The notes below the pieces were generated by a model. That model was not told the origin of the DNA and searched no databases. It saw only the letters and a list, made by a program, of their open reading frames with translations. From Streptomyces broussonetiae (lineage in GTDB: Bacteria; Actinomycetota; Actinomycetes; Streptomycetales; Streptomycetaceae), in NCBI RefSeq assembly GCF_009796285.1, contig NZ_CP047020.1, positions 7,130,001 to 7,194,000 on the forward strand: a stretch of 64,000 bases of DNA. The letters are read 5' to 3'. Below, piece by piece: positions 1 to 8,419 of the stretch. Every line of letters starts with the position of its first letter. Position 1 is the first letter of the stretch. The translations under genes were made by a program, and so were the position numbers.

Positions 1-1
1 C

Positions 2-643
2 TCGGCCGTGGACCCGGTGGTGCGCAAGGGGCTCCAGGACGAACTGCTGCGCATCCAGGACGAACTGGGCAAGACCATCGTCTTCGTCACGCATGACATC
101 GACGAGGCGATCAAGCTGGGCACGATGGTCGCCGTGCTGCGCACCGGCGGCCGGCTCGCCCAGTTCGCGCCGCCCGCCGAGCTGCTGAGCGCGCCCGCCG
201 ACGCCTTCGTGGAGGACTTCCTCGGCGCCGACCGCGGGATCCGCCGGCTGTCCTTCTTCCCTTCCACGGAACTGGAGTTGGACACCGCGCCGATCGTGGG
301 CATCGGCGCCGACGCGGAGCAGCTCGCCGCCCGGGCCGACGCCCCCTACCTCCTCGTCACGGACGCCGACGGCAGGCCGCTCGGCTGGGGCGAGCCGGAC
401 CGGCTCACCGCCGGGGCCATCGACCCGGCCCGACTCCTCGACCACGGGCGCCCGTTCGTGCCCGGCACCGACTCGCTGCGCACCGCGCTCGACGGCGCCG
501 TGCTCTCGCCGACCGGCCGGGCCGTCGCGGTGGACGCCGAGGGACGTGCCGTCGGCGTGGTCTCCCAGCAGGTCATCGGCGAGGCGATCCGGGCGGCCCA
601 CGGCCGGGTCGCGGAGCCGAGCGACGTGAAGGCCGGGCGATGA
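2..643 (+). CDS. OpuC-like quaternary-amine ABC importer ATPase, 5' truncated by window edge
   Basis: The gene enters from the left edge; the reading frame is open from base 2. The first residues SAVDPVVR are the D-loop after Walker B, and VFVTHDIDEA carries the switch histidine, so Walker A and the signature motif lie outside the window. After the nucleotide-binding domain there is a C-terminal region of about 120 residues resembling paired CBS domains (APYLLVTDADGRPLG and GRAVAVDAEGRAVGVVS), as in OpuCA/ProV-type ATPases, where such domains sense ionic strength. The stop overlaps the next permease start (ATGA at 640-643). With the two permeases and lipoprotein downstream it forms a betaine/choline-type importer energised in the cytoplasm. 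Confidence 0.9.
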   Translation, partial: SAVDPVVRKGLQDELLRIQDELGKTIVFVTHDIDEAIKLGTMVAVLRTGGRLAQFAPPAELLSAPADAFVEDFLGADRGIRRLSFFPSTELELDTAPIVGIGADAEQLAARADAPYLLVTDADGRPLGWGEPDRLTAGAIDPARLLDHGRPFVPGTDSLRTALDGAVLSPTGRAVAVDAEGRAVGVVSQQVIGEAIRAAHGRVAEPSDVKAGR

Positions 644-1293
644 GCGGCTTCTTCGACCTGCCGAGCGACCTCCAGCACAGCTACCTCGGTCTGGTCGGCC
701 TGCATCTGCGCGAGGCCCTGCTGCCGGTGCTGGCCGGACTGATCGTCTCGCTGCCCGTGGCCCAGCTGTGTGTGCGCTTCCGCTGGATCTACCCGCCCGT
801 CCTCGGCGCCACCAGCGTCCTGTACGCCATCCCCTCGCTGGCCTTCTTCGTCGTGCTCATCGACTACTTCGGCCAGAGCGAGACCACGATCATGATCCCG
901 CTCGCGCTGTACAGCCTGGTGGTGCTGGTCCCGGCGATCGTGGACGGCGTGCGCTCGGTGCCGCCGCAGACCCTCTCCGCGGCCCAGGCCATGGGCTTCG
1001 GGCCGGTACGCCGCTACTTCCAGGTCCAGTTGCCCATCGCCGTACCCGCGATCATCGCGGGCCTCAGGGTGGCCACCGTGTCCAGCATCTCCCTGGTCAG
1101 CGTCGGCATGCTCATCGGCAACCAGGGTGCCCTCGGCAACATGCTCTGGGACGCCCAGACCTACCACCGGCCCGCCCTCGCCGTGACGGCGGTCGCGACC
1201 ATCGGCGTGCTGGGCGTCCTCGCCGACGCCGTACTGGTCCTGGTCCGCCTGCTGCTGACCCCCTGGATGCCGCGGAAGGGTGCCGCCCGGTGA
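640..1293 (+). CDS. OpuCB-like ABC permease
   Basis: A 217-residue integral membrane protein with about six hydrophobic segments and the binding-protein-dependent transport motif AAQAMGFGPVRRYFQVQLP (EAA loop), which contacts the ATPase. Length and layout match OpuCB/ProW-type permeases for glycine betaine, carnitine or choline. It is translationally coupled upstream to the ATPase (ATGA overlap) and downstream to the second permease (GTGA overlap at 1290-1293). Two separate permease subunits plus a separate binding lipoprotein is the OpuC rather than the OpuA arrangement. The exact amine transported cannot be told from sequence. Confidence 0.9.
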   Translation: MSGFFDLPSDLQHSYLGLVGLHLREALLPVLAGLIVSLPVAQLCVRFRWIYPPVLGATSVLYAIPSLAFFVVLIDYFGQSETTIMIPLALYSLVVLVPAIVDGVRSVPPQTLSAAQAMGFGPVRRYFQVQLPIAVPAIIAGLRVATVSSISLVSVGMLIGNQGALGNMLWDAQTYHRPALAVTAVATIGVLGVLADAVLVLVRLLLTPWMPRKGAAR

Positions 1294-1958
1294 ACGTCCT
1301 CGACTTCGCACGCGCCTTCTTCAGCGACAGTGCCCAGTGGCACGGCTACGACGGCATCCCCACCCGGTTCGCCGAGCACGTCGGTTTCTCGGTGGAAGCC
1401 CTCCTGATCGCGGCCGTGATCGGTCTGCCGGTCGGCCTGCTCACCGGCCACTACGGCCGCGGTGGCAACACCCTGGCGCTGATCGCCACTGCCGGGCGGG
1501 CGCTGCCCACGTTCGGTCTGCTGGTGCTGACGTTCATCTGGCTCGGCTTCGGGCTGGTGCCCGTGATGATCCCGCTGGTGGTGCTCGCCGTACCGCCGAT
1601 CCTGGTCACCACCTACGAGGCGGTCCGCTCCGTCGAACCGTCCCCGGTGGACGCCGCGCGGGGCATGGGCATGTCCGAGGCGCGGGTGCTGTTCCAGGTG
1701 GAGGTGCCGGTCGCGCTCCCGCTGATCCTGAGCGGCCTGCGCACGGCGGCCATCCAGCTCGTCTCCACCGCCACCATCGCCGCCTACGTCGGCCTCGGGG
1801 GCCTCGGCCGGTACATCATGGACGGCCTCTACCAGAAGAACTACGAGAAGGTCGTCGGCGGCGCCACCCTGGTCGCCGGACTGGCCCTCGTCACCCTCGT
1901 GTTGTTCTGGGCGGTGTCCCGGATCACCGTGTCGCCGGGGGTGCGGCGCAGCCACTGA
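1290..1958 (+). CDS. OpuCD-like ABC permease
   Basis: The second membrane subunit of the importer, 222 residues. The GTG start at 1290 overlaps the stop of the preceding permease by four bases, which favours this start over longer alternatives. Hydrophobic helices flank an EAA-loop motif, DAARGMGMSEARVLFQVEVP, followed by the typical LPLILSGLRTA segment. The end is basic (VRRSH). It should pair with the 640-1293 permease to form the channel. The following lipoprotein gene begins 107 bp downstream behind its own apparent promoter, so the binding protein may be made in excess over the membrane parts. Confidence 0.9.
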   Translation: MNVLDFARAFFSDSAQWHGYDGIPTRFAEHVGFSVEALLIAAVIGLPVGLLTGHYGRGGNTLALIATAGRALPTFGLLVLTFIWLGFGLVPVMIPLVVLAVPPILVTTYEAVRSVEPSPVDAARGMGMSEARVLFQVEVPVALPLILSGLRTAAIQLVSTATIAAYVGLGGLGRYIMDGLYQKNYEKVVGGATLVAGLALVTLVLFWAVSRITVSPGVRRSH

Positions 1959-2029
1959 GGGGGCGGTGCCAAGGCGGTCCCGCGTGCACGACTGACCGCA
2001 GATCGAGGCCAATCGGTGATCTGTTGCCC

Positions 2030-2059
2030 TTGACTGACCGAGAACCGGCTGGATTGGAT
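2030..2059 (+). promoter_or_regulatory. Candidate promoter for leaderless lipoprotein mRNA
   Basis: TTGACT at 2030-2035 and TTGGAT at 2054-2059 are separated by 18 bp. The GTG start at 2066 lies seven bases after the -10 element and has no ribosome-binding site, so a leaderless transcript is likely. This is inference from spacing only. Confidence 0.4.
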
Positions 2060-2065
2060 CGGTGG

Positions 2066-3025
2066 GTGACTTCCAACAACCGCATCAGCAGGTCCATCCG
2101 GAGGAACCGAGGCGCGGCGGCGGTCGCCCTCGTGGCGGCGACGGCTCTGCTGGCGGGCTGTTCCTCCAGCGGCGACAAGTCGGGCAACCCCCTGACGGAC
2201 AGCAAGGCGAGCGGCGACAGCGTCGTCGTCGGCTCCAACAACTTCCCCGAGAGCACCCTGCTCGCCGACATCTACGGCGAGGCGCTCAAGGCCAAGGGCA
2301 TCAAGGTCACGTACAAGCCGAACATCGGCAGCCGCGAGACCACGTACGGGCTGCTCAAGAACGGCTCCATCAAGGTGCTGCCCGAGTACAACGGGGCGCT
2401 GCTGGCCTACCTCGACCCGAAGGCGAAGCCCAAGACGGTCGAGGCCACCACGGCGGCCATCGAGGCCAAGCTGGACTCGAAGCTGACGATGCTGAAGCCC
2501 GCCGCGGCGCAGTCCAAGGACTCGGTCACGGTCAACGCGGCCACCGCGCAGAAGTACCACCTGACCGCGAAGTCCACCATCGCCGACCTGAAGGACATCG
2601 CGGGGGACCTGGTCATGGGCGCCTCGCCCGAGTTCCAGACCCGCCAGCAGGGCCTGGTGGGCCTCAAGGACGTCTACGGCCTTCAGTTCAAGTCCTTCCG
2701 GGCGCTGGACGCCGGCGGCCCGCTCACCCAGGCGGCGCTGAAGAAGAACGCGGTGCAGGCCGCGGACATCTTCACCACGGACGCGACCATCTCCAAGGAG
2801 AAGTTCGTCGTTCTGCAGGACCCGCAGAACCTGTTCGGCTTCGAGAACGTCCAGCCGCTCGTCCAGAAGAAGGCCCTGCCGCAGAAGGGCGTCGACGCGC
2901 TCGACGCGGTCTCGGCCAAGCTCGACACGGCGACCCTGCTGGACCTGGACACCCAGGTGCAGGCCCAGAACAAGGACCCGCTGGACGTCGCCAAGGCCTG
3001 GCTCAAGTCCGCCGGCCTCGCCTGA
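2066..3025 (+). CDS. OpuCC/ProX-like quaternary-amine-binding lipoprotein
   Basis: A 319-residue exported lipoprotein. A basic n-region and hydrophobic stretch lead to the lipobox LLAGC near residue 33, so the mature protein should be diacylated and anchored outside the membrane. The mature part (SDSVVVGSNNFPEST, then YNGALLAYL) follows the OpuAC family fold (substrate-binding domain of glycine betaine transporters), where aromatic residues cage the trimethylammonium group. GTG at 2066 is chosen because it gives a complete signal peptide and lies at leaderless distance from a promoter. It completes the importer encoded upstream. Confidence 0.9.
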   Translation: MTSNNRISRSIRRNRGAAAVALVAATALLAGCSSSGDKSGNPLTDSKASGDSVVVGSNNFPESTLLADIYGEALKAKGIKVTYKPNIGSRETTYGLLKNGSIKVLPEYNGALLAYLDPKAKPKTVEATTAAIEAKLDSKLTMLKPAAAQSKDSVTVNAATAQKYHLTAKSTIADLKDIAGDLVMGASPEFQTRQQGLVGLKDVYGLQFKSFRALDAGGPLTQAALKKNAVQAADIFTTDATISKEKFVVLQDPQNLFGFENVQPLVQKKALPQKGVDALDAVSAKLDTATLLDLDTQVQAQNKDPLDVAKAWLKSAGLA

Positions 3026-3049
3026 CGCCCGCCCCTTGGGCCCGGCCGT

Positions 3050-3072
3050 GACACGGTGTGCACCGCCGTGTC
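3050..3072 (+). terminator. Small hairpin downstream of the importer operon
   Basis: Perfect 7-bp arms, GACACGG and CCGTGTC, enclose a 9-nt loop 24 bases after the lipoprotein stop. It could end the importer transcript, but has no T-run. Confidence 0.35.
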
Positions 3073-3181
3073 CGTACCCTGCGCCCTCACCCCCTCGCCG
3101 GGCTGCTCATCGCCTCAGGAGCCGTGCAGGGCGCCGGAGGTGGCGGTGATAGCGCCGGTGCGCGGGATGGCGTGCACCAGG

Positions 3182-3222
3182 GGACGGGGGCACGGTCGAC
3201 GCTGTCGAGCATGCCCCCGTCC
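3182..3222. terminator. Bidirectional terminator hairpin between convergent genes
   Basis: Eleven-bp perfect arms (GGACGGGGGCA and TGCCCCCGTCC), with an inner TCGAC-GCT-GTCGA stem, sit between the convergent importer operon and the TerB-like gene. The symmetry suits termination in both directions. Confidence 0.6.
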
Positions 3223-3249
3223 TCACCCGGTCGACAGGAACGGTACGGC

Positions 3250-3705
3250 TCAGAGGTCGAACTCGTGCGGCGGCAGGTCCAGTGCGAAGCACGCCTCGCG
3301 GACGACGGCCTGCTCGGTCTTGTCGAAGTCGCCGTCCGCGCCACCGATCACGATGCCGATCTGGATGACGGCCCGCGCCTCGGCCGGCTTCTTCTTGGCC
3401 TTGCCGATCTCCTGAAGGACGCTCACCTTGCCGAAGGCGAAGTCGGCCGTGAGCTTGTTCAGGTTCTCCTCGAAACGGCGCCTGAGGTCGTCCGCCGGGA
3501 AGTTCTGCAACACCTCGTTCGTCGCGATGAGCTGGGCCACCCGCTGCCGCTCCGACGGGTCGACGGTCCCGTCGGCGGCGGCCACGAGCGCGCACATCGC
3601 CATGCTCGCGTCCCGGAACGCCCCGCTCTTGAGGTCGTTCTTCTTCGCCTCCAACTGGGTCTGCATCTGCGACGCCGACTCCTTGATGCGGTCCCACAGG
3701 GCCAT
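3250..3705 (-). CDS. TerB-family tellurite-resistance-like protein
   Basis: A 151-residue cytoplasmic protein of the TerB family, an all-helical metal-binding fold. The family pattern of two acidic metal-site segments is visible: AAADGTVDPSERQRV near residue 45 and GGADGDFDKTEQAVVREA near residue 125. The ATG at 3705 is preceded by GAGGAG, a strong ribosome-binding site. TerB proteins work with TerD/TerC proteins at the membrane in tellurite and stress responses, but no other ter gene is next to it, so its role here is not known. It is transcribed alone, convergent with the importer. Confidence 0.88.
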   Translation of the reverse strand: MALWDRIKESASQMQTQLEAKKNDLKSGAFRDASMAMCALVAAADGTVDPSERQRVAQLIATNEVLQNFPADDLRRRFEENLNKLTADFAFGKVSVLQEIGKAKKKPAEARAVIQIGIVIGGADGDFDKTEQAVVREACFALDLPPHEFDL

Positions 3706-3873
3706 GCGTGCTCCTCATGTCAACGGCCGGGCGCTCCCACGGCACACCGGCGGCAACTTCTACAACACCGTAGAAACTCGTGGGACGGCGGGGAAGTTCC
3801 TCCGGACCTAAACTGATTCCCCGTACGCGGGCCGAACACGGATCGACGCGGCGGAAACCTGAGGGAGACGACA

Positions 3874-4236
3874 GTGGCGACAGCGTCCGCTACCGGCTGC
3901 CAGGACCCCTCCGCCGAGGTGCTCGCGGCGGCGGCCGCCGCCTTCGGGCTGCTCGCCTCGCCCGCCCGGCTGCACCTCGTGTGGGCGCTGATGCAGGGCG
4001 AGAGCGATGTCACCGGGCTCGCCGAGCGGGTCGGCGGCGCGCTGCCCGCCGTCAGCCAGCACCTCACCAAGCTCAAGCTCGCCGGACTCGTCCGCTCCCG
4101 CCGTGAGGGCCGCCGCCAGGTGTACTACGTCGACACCGCCGGACAGGCAGAAGTCGTGGAGGTCGTACGGCTCCTCGTCGGCCGGCTGTCCGAACGGGCC
4201 GCGTCCGCCCCGGCCGGCCTGCTGCGCGGGCTGTGA
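3874..4236 (+). CDS. ArsR/SmtB-family winged-helix regulator
   Basis: A 120-residue repressor-type protein. The winged helix starts at LLASPARLHLVWAL and contains the recognition helix PAVSQHLTKLKLAGLV and the wing SRREGRRQVYYV. The GTG at 3874 follows a GAGGGAGA ribosome-binding site. The typical ELCVCDL metal-binding cysteines of ArsR/SmtB are absent from the helix before the recognition helix (it reads GESDVTGLAERVG), so metal sensing at that site is unlikely. It stands alone, divergent from the TerB-like gene across 168 bp, which could hold a shared control region. Its target is unknown. Confidence 0.85.
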   Translation: MATASATGCQDPSAEVLAAAAAAFGLLASPARLHLVWALMQGESDVTGLAERVGGALPAVSQHLTKLKLAGLVRSRREGRRQVYYVDTAGQAEVVEVVRLLVGRLSERAASAPAGLLRGL

Positions 4237-4346
4237 TCCGGGGCGACCTCGGACGGTGACGTGGTCGTTTGCGGCAACTCACTTCCATGGTGAGGGAGTT
4301 GGCCGCGCCCGCCGGTTCGGCCGGTCCGCGAAGCCCCCGTGCGCCC

Positions 4347-4799
4347 TCAGGCCGTCGTCCCCTCCGCGCCGTCCGGTACCGCGTGTGTCGCGGCCCGGGC
4401 CTGCTTGCGGCGCTTGCGGCGACTGACCCGCGGCTCCTGGTCGGGCAGCCAGCCGAAGGCGAGGCAGCTGCCCGTGGCGCCGAGGAGGAGGCCGATGAAG
4501 AAGCCGCCCAGGTTGGAGGTGAGCCAGGTGCCCAGGGAGAGCAGGATGCCGATGATGGAGTAGAAGAGCCGCTGGGCGGGGTTGAAGAGGATCAACAGGC
4601 CCAGAATCACCATCACCGTCGGCAGCGTGTAGCCGGCCAGGCCCTGCATGCCGATGTGCATCACGACTTTCAGCGAGGCCTTCTCGGTGAGCAGGATCTC
4701 GCCACCGCCCAGGGCGAGCAGCAGCCCGCCCCAGAACGGTCGGCGGGCCCGCCAGCCCCGGAAGGCCGCCCTCGGCCCCCGACGTGGACGCTCCGGCAC
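4347..4799 (-). CDS. DUF6114 membrane protein
   Basis: A 150-residue membrane protein with four hydrophobic helices and the conserved core RPFWGGLLLALGG, LHIGMQG-like HIGMQGLAGY and SLGTWLTSNLGGFF. It ends in a basic tail (VSRRKRRKQAR). These traits match the actinobacterial DUF6114 family, usually encoded next to a DUF6230 protein, as here. The start is uncertain: GTG at 4799 lies five bases after the DUF6230 stop, and a TTG at 4811 would overlap it. The function of the pair is unknown; the arrangement suggests a membrane partner for an exported protein. Confidence 0.8.
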   Translation of the reverse strand: MPERPRRGPRAAFRGWRARRPFWGGLLLALGGGEILLTEKASLKVVMHIGMQGLAGYTLPTVMVILGLLILFNPAQRLFYSIIGILLSLGTWLTSNLGGFFIGLLLGATGSCLAFGWLPDQEPRVSRRKRRKQARAATHAVPDGAEGTTA

Positions 4800-4804
4800 G
4801 GTGA

Positions 4805-5506
4805 TCAGCAACCCGAGTCGCTGAAGCGGAGCTTGAGGCCGGGCAGCTTGAACACGCCTGCCGTGGTGGCGTAGTTGGTCTGCCGCAGATTTCCGATGTG
4901 CACGGTGTCGGCCTGCTGGCTGAAGACCCCGATCGGGCCCTTCACGCGTGCCTTGGTCAGCGTGCTCGCGTCGTTGCCGATCTCGATGTTGTTGAAGGCC
5001 GCGTTGCCCGACAGCTCGCTCGAGTCGGTGGTGAGGTCGCTCGCGGTCACCGGTGTGTCGCCGCCGCCCGCCGTGATCAGCAGGTTGGTGCCGCCGAGGT
5101 CGACGCTCTGGCACAGCTTGGTGAGCGTGGCGTTCTTGATCGCGGAGGTGACGACCAGCTCCTGCCCGCCCGTGTTCCCGGCGTTCGGGCTGCCGTCCGC
5201 CATGTTGTCGAGCCCGCCGAACTGCTCGAACCCGGTGCCGTCGAGGTTGGTCGCGGTGACCGTGAACGGCATGCCGGAGATCGCGAACTGCACCCCGAGG
5301 GCGCCCTGCGCGGTGAGGACGGCGAGGCCGGCGGCGACGAGTGTGGCGGGTACCGCCATCACCGCGGCCCGGCGTGCGCGGACCCGCCCTCGTCTCCCAC
5401 CGCCGTCGGCGACGCTCCCGGCTGGCTGTGGTGTTTCGGACGGTGAACCGATTCCCGGGTTCTCGGGGGTGGTGCCGTCGGACGGGACGTCCGGGGACGA
5501 GGCCAT
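4805..5506 (-). CDS. DUF6230 exported/membrane-anchored protein
   Basis: A 233-residue protein with an acidic, proline-rich N-terminus, an arginine cluster (GGRRGRVRARR) and one hydrophobic helix (MAVPATLVAAGLAVLTAQGA), followed by a long beta-rich extracytoplasmic domain and a C-terminal cysteine (FSDSGC). This is the DUF6230 layout. The ATG at 5506 is preferred over the ATG at 5524 because GGGAG lies five bases in front of it. The gene is followed directly by DUF6114 and they probably share a transcript. No catalytic motif is visible. Confidence 0.82.
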   Translation of the reverse strand: MASSPDVPSDGTTPENPGIGSPSETPQPAGSVADGGGRRGRVRARRAAVMAVPATLVAAGLAVLTAQGALGVQFAISGMPFTVTATNLDGTGFEQFGGLDNMADGSPNAGNTGGQELVVTSAIKNATLTKLCQSVDLGGTNLLITAGGGDTPVTASDLTTDSSELSGNAAFNNIEIGNDASTLTKARVKGPIGVFSQQADTVHIGNLRQTNYATTAGVFKLPGLKLRFSDSGC

Positions 5507-6186
5507 GTCTGCTCCCATGGGCATGGATCAATGCGGGTTGGGCTTCAGGTGGCGCGGTGTCCTGGCGCGGACAGCGACCGACCACCGCGCACGCCTCCTC
5601 GCGCTCCCGGCGGAGCAAGGGCTTTCTCGTTACGCGGCAGTAGCCTCCGAGGAAGTTACTGCCGGTTACTTTGAGGGGTCAAGGGAGATGTGAAAAAAGG
5701 GTGTCGACTCTGTTCGCGTCGTGGTCACCATCGACAACTCCCTTGCGGCATCTTGACGTTGACGGTTCATCAGGTCTACAACTTGCCCTGCTTCACGGAT
5801 CCGTGGCGCCGGATCCGCCGAGCGGCACCGGCCGTGTTTCGCGGCCCATTCCCGGCAGCCGCTCATGTCGGCTCACGGCAACCGCTCACACCGGCGCGGC
5901 GCACGGTCCCTTCCCCCCGGGCCATGTGCCCTGCCGCCGTGTCCGGCCCGGCCGGAGGCCTGCCCCCGAGACCTCCGGCCGGAGTCCGGTCCGCCGCCGT
6001 CGCCGGTCCGCCGCGCAGGGAGAAGGCGCGACGGACCGCGTCGGCGGCACCGCGCACCACCCGCGTCACGCACCCCTCGCGTCGCTGCCACCGGCGCCCC
6101 GCGCCATCCGTGTGACGCATCACCCGCTCGGCTTGCCACCCCCCACCTCACCTCGACCGACCCCCACTCAGGAAAGAGGCACCCGC
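5507..6186. other. 680-bp intergenic region between divergent genes
   Basis: This holds the control regions of the DUF6230/DUF6114 pair (left) and the secreted protein (right). Weak promoter-like pair: TTGACG at 5753-5758 and TACAAC at 5777-5782, 18 bp apart, about 400 bp before the secreted-protein start. Open frames in the GC-rich right half are arginine/proline-rich and not convincing. No other gene is seen. Confidence 0.5.
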
Positions 6187-6843
6187 ATGCGTACGCGATC
6201 CGTCCTCGCCCTCGCCGGTACCGTCACCTCCGTCGCCCTCGCCCTCGCGGTGGCCACCCCCGCCTCCGCCGACGGCGCCGTCCTCACCACCGGCAGCGCG
6301 GGTGGCACGGCCGCGGCCGTCGGCGACACCCTCACCGCGCCGCTCGCCTCCGGCACCTCCGCCACGCTCTACTCCAGCGCGACCGGCACCAGCGGTGTCA
6401 CCTGCACGTCCTCCCAGTTCACCGCGAGCGTGACAGCCAATCCGGCTGCTCCGGGCACGGCCACCGAGTCCGTGACCGGCCAGACCTTCGACCCCAGCTC
6501 CTGCACCAGCAACGTCGTCGGTGTCACCGGAGTCAGCAGCATCACCGTCGACAACCTGCCCTACACGGCGTCGGTCGCCTCCGGTGGCACCCTCACCGTC
6601 GCCCCGGCCGGCGGCTCCACCATCCAGACGACGGTCAAGCTCAAGACCCTGCTGGGCAGCATCACCTGCGTCTACCAGGCGTCCGGCCTGACCGGGAAGG
6701 CCGACAACAGCGACAGCAGCATCAGCTTCACCAATCAGCAGTTCACCAAGTCCTCCGGTTCGTCGCTGTGCTTCGCCAGCGGCTACTTCACGGCCAAGTA
6801 CGCGCCCGTGGCGGACGGCGGCGCCCGGGTCTACGTCAACTGA
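6187..6843 (+). CDS. Secreted beta-rich Ser/Thr-rich protein, function unknown
   Basis: A 218-residue exported protein. The signal peptide MRTRSVLALAGTVTSV... ends in ATPASA at about residue 27, a good signal peptidase I site. The mature part is rich in Ser, Thr, Gly and Val with four cysteines (SGVTCTS, SSCTS, ITCVY, SLCFA), suggesting two disulfides in a beta-sandwich. AGGAAAGAGG lies just before the ATG. It resembles small secreted proteins often found in Streptomyces annotated only as Tat/Sec-exported hypotheticals. It is followed by an unusually strong hairpin. Confidence 0.8.
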   Translation: MRTRSVLALAGTVTSVALALAVATPASADGAVLTTGSAGGTAAAVGDTLTAPLASGTSATLYSSATGTSGVTCTSSQFTASVTANPAAPGTATESVTGQTFDPSSCTSNVVGVTGVSSITVDNLPYTASVASGGTLTVAPAGGSTIQTTVKLKTLLGSITCVYQASGLTGKADNSDSSISFTNQQFTKSSGSSLCFASGYFTAKYAPVADGGARVYVN

Positions 6844-6936
6844 GCTTAAACACAACGGAGTTGAGCGTCGCGCCTGACGCGACGCGAGGGCGGCGCCCCC
6901 GGTGAGCACCAGCACCGTGGCGGCGCCGCCCGTCAT

Positions 6937-6993
6937 CAGCGGCATCGAGGGGCCCGAGCCGGTACAGGCGGCTCGGGCCCCTCGATGCCGCTG
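6937..6993. terminator. 25-bp perfect inverted repeat (strong terminator)
   Basis: Arms at 6937-6961 and 6969-6993 pair perfectly over 25 bp around the 7-nt loop GTACAGG, about 95 bp after the secreted-protein stop. The stem begins CAGCGGCATCGAGGGG. It is far longer than a normal terminator stem and would form a very stable hairpin on either strand. Confidence 0.7.
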
Positions 6994-7158
6994 TCCTCGT
7001 TCACCCCTGCCATCGGTGAGGGTGTCCTCGCCGTCGGGGGGCGTCCCGGGTGCCGGACGCGGGTACGGGGTCTGCGGTGTGCGGTGTGACGGGGACCTCC
7101 CGCCCGTCCGGCCGGGCCGGCGCGCCCGTGATCGGGGGGGGGTGCCTCTATGAAGCTT

Positions 7159-8238
7159 CTATGTCCCGTCAACCCCCAATTCGGCCGCGGCGGCGTTGTT
7201 GAGATGACGGTAGAGGCGTCGGGCGAGGTAGCGCTTGAGGCAGCGGCGGATCTCGCGGTCTGTCTTGCCTTCGGCCCGCCGTCGGTCAACGTAGGCGCGG
7301 GTTTGCGGGTGATGCACCATGCGGACCATCGCGATGACGTTCAGAGCTCGGTTGAGACGCCTGTCGCCGCCGCGATTGAGGCGGTGGCGAGTGGTGTTGC
7401 CCGAGGAGGCGGGTATGGGGCTCACTCCGGCGAGGGCGGCGAACGCGGCCTCGTCACGGACCCGTCCCGGGTGGGACCAGGCGACCAGGACGGTGGCAGC
7501 GGTGACGGGGCCGATCCCTGTTTCCTCGGGGAGGCCGGCCGCAGGGCTGGCGTCAACGAGCTCGCCTATCCGGTTCATGTTGTCCGCGATTTCCGTGTCA
7601 AGGGCGAGGATCCTCTTGGCCAGACGGACGGCCTCGGTGCGGGCCGTCGTGGCGGCGAGGTCCTCCTCACGGGGGCGCCAGCGGGCGATTTCGCCGATCT
7701 GCCTGGCGCTGAGGGGACGGCGGGCGTCTATGCCGAGGTCGGCGATGCGCACAAGGGCAGTCAAGGCGTTCACGGCCCTGGTCCGCTCGCTGGTGAGCTC
7801 GTCCCGGGAGGTGAGGAGGATCTGTGCTGCCGCCCGAACCCCCTCGTCCATTCGTGGAGTGCGCAGCTGTTCTTCGGGGAGCGGAAGCACGGCAGCGGCT
7901 ATCCGCCGGGCGTCGATCGGGTCGGATTTGCCGATGCCGCGGCGGCCGGCGCGGCCCATTCTGGCGGCTTCAACCACCTGGTAGCCGGCGCGTGCCGTCT
8001 GGCGGGCGATCTGGGCTCCGTAACTGCCCGCCCCCTCGATCACCCACAGAGCACCGAGGTCTCCACCAGTGCGACGTCCAGCCCAGTTGATGGCTCGTGC
8101 CCTGCCAGCGTGGGTGTTGGGGAATGCCTCCGTGCCCAGGTGCTCACCACTGGAGGCGAGCACGGCGTAAGTGTGCGTTTTGGCGTGGGTGTCGACGCCG
8201 ATGATGAATGAATGCGCCTGGGCGACAATGGTGTTCAC
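7159..8238 (-). CDS. IS110-family transposase (DEDD type), element 1
   Basis: A 359-residue transposase. The N-terminal DEDD (RuvC-like) domain begins FIIGVDTHAKTHTYAVL, with the second acidic residue in LWVIEGAG and the GKSDPIDARRIA segment near residue 105. The C-terminal Transposase_20 domain holds ETGIGPVTAATVL and the conserved serine region LAGVSPIPASSG. The GTG start at 8238 follows GAGAGGAA. The gene is intact, so the element may be active. It differs clearly in sequence from the neighbouring transposase, so the two are separate insertions, not a duplication. Confidence 0.92.
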   Translation of the reverse strand: MNTIVAQAHSFIIGVDTHAKTHTYAVLASSGEHLGTEAFPNTHAGRARAINWAGRRTGGDLGALWVIEGAGSYGAQIARQTARAGYQVVEAARMGRAGRRGIGKSDPIDARRIAAAVLPLPEEQLRTPRMDEGVRAAAQILLTSRDELTSERTRAVNALTALVRIADLGIDARRPLSARQIGEIARWRPREEDLAATTARTEAVRLAKRILALDTEIADNMNRIGELVDASPAAGLPEETGIGPVTAATVLVAWSHPGRVRDEAAFAALAGVSPIPASSGNTTRHRLNRGGDRRLNRALNVIAMVRMVHHPQTRAYVDRRRAEGKTDREIRRCLKRYLARRLYRHLNNAAAAELGVDGT

Positions 8239-8419
8239 GCGATCAGGGTTCCTCTCCGTGAGGCGGTGGTCCCGGTCGCTGCGGACCGGCGCCGTGCCCG
8301 GGAGAGGTCACTTCGAGGCAGAACTGTGACGGGCCACGGCCCTTTGGGGCCGGGCAGGCTTCTTATCAGGCCACCGAGGTGGGCCGGGTCGGCGCCGACC
8401 GCCCGCCATAGTCGGACAG
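8239..8419 (-). ncRNA. Candidate bridge RNA region of IS110 element 1
   Basis: This is the non-coding end upstream of the transposase. IS110-group elements are known to encode a structured bridge RNA here that pairs with target and donor DNA. Two perfect hairpins are visible on the plus strand: CCGGTC-N6-GACCGG at 8272-8289 and CGGCCC-TTTG-GGGCCG at 8337-8352. The RNA itself is inferred, not shown; its ends are approximate. Confidence 0.35.

Noticed and set aside
346..1311. Long minus-strand frame opposite the ABC permease
   Set aside because: Low-complexity His/Arg/Asp translation mirroring the plus-strand importer gene; no family resemblance.
3706..3873. A tellurite-resistance operon around the TerB-like gene
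   Set aside because: No TerC, TerD or TerZ gene lies nearby; the neighbours are unrelated.
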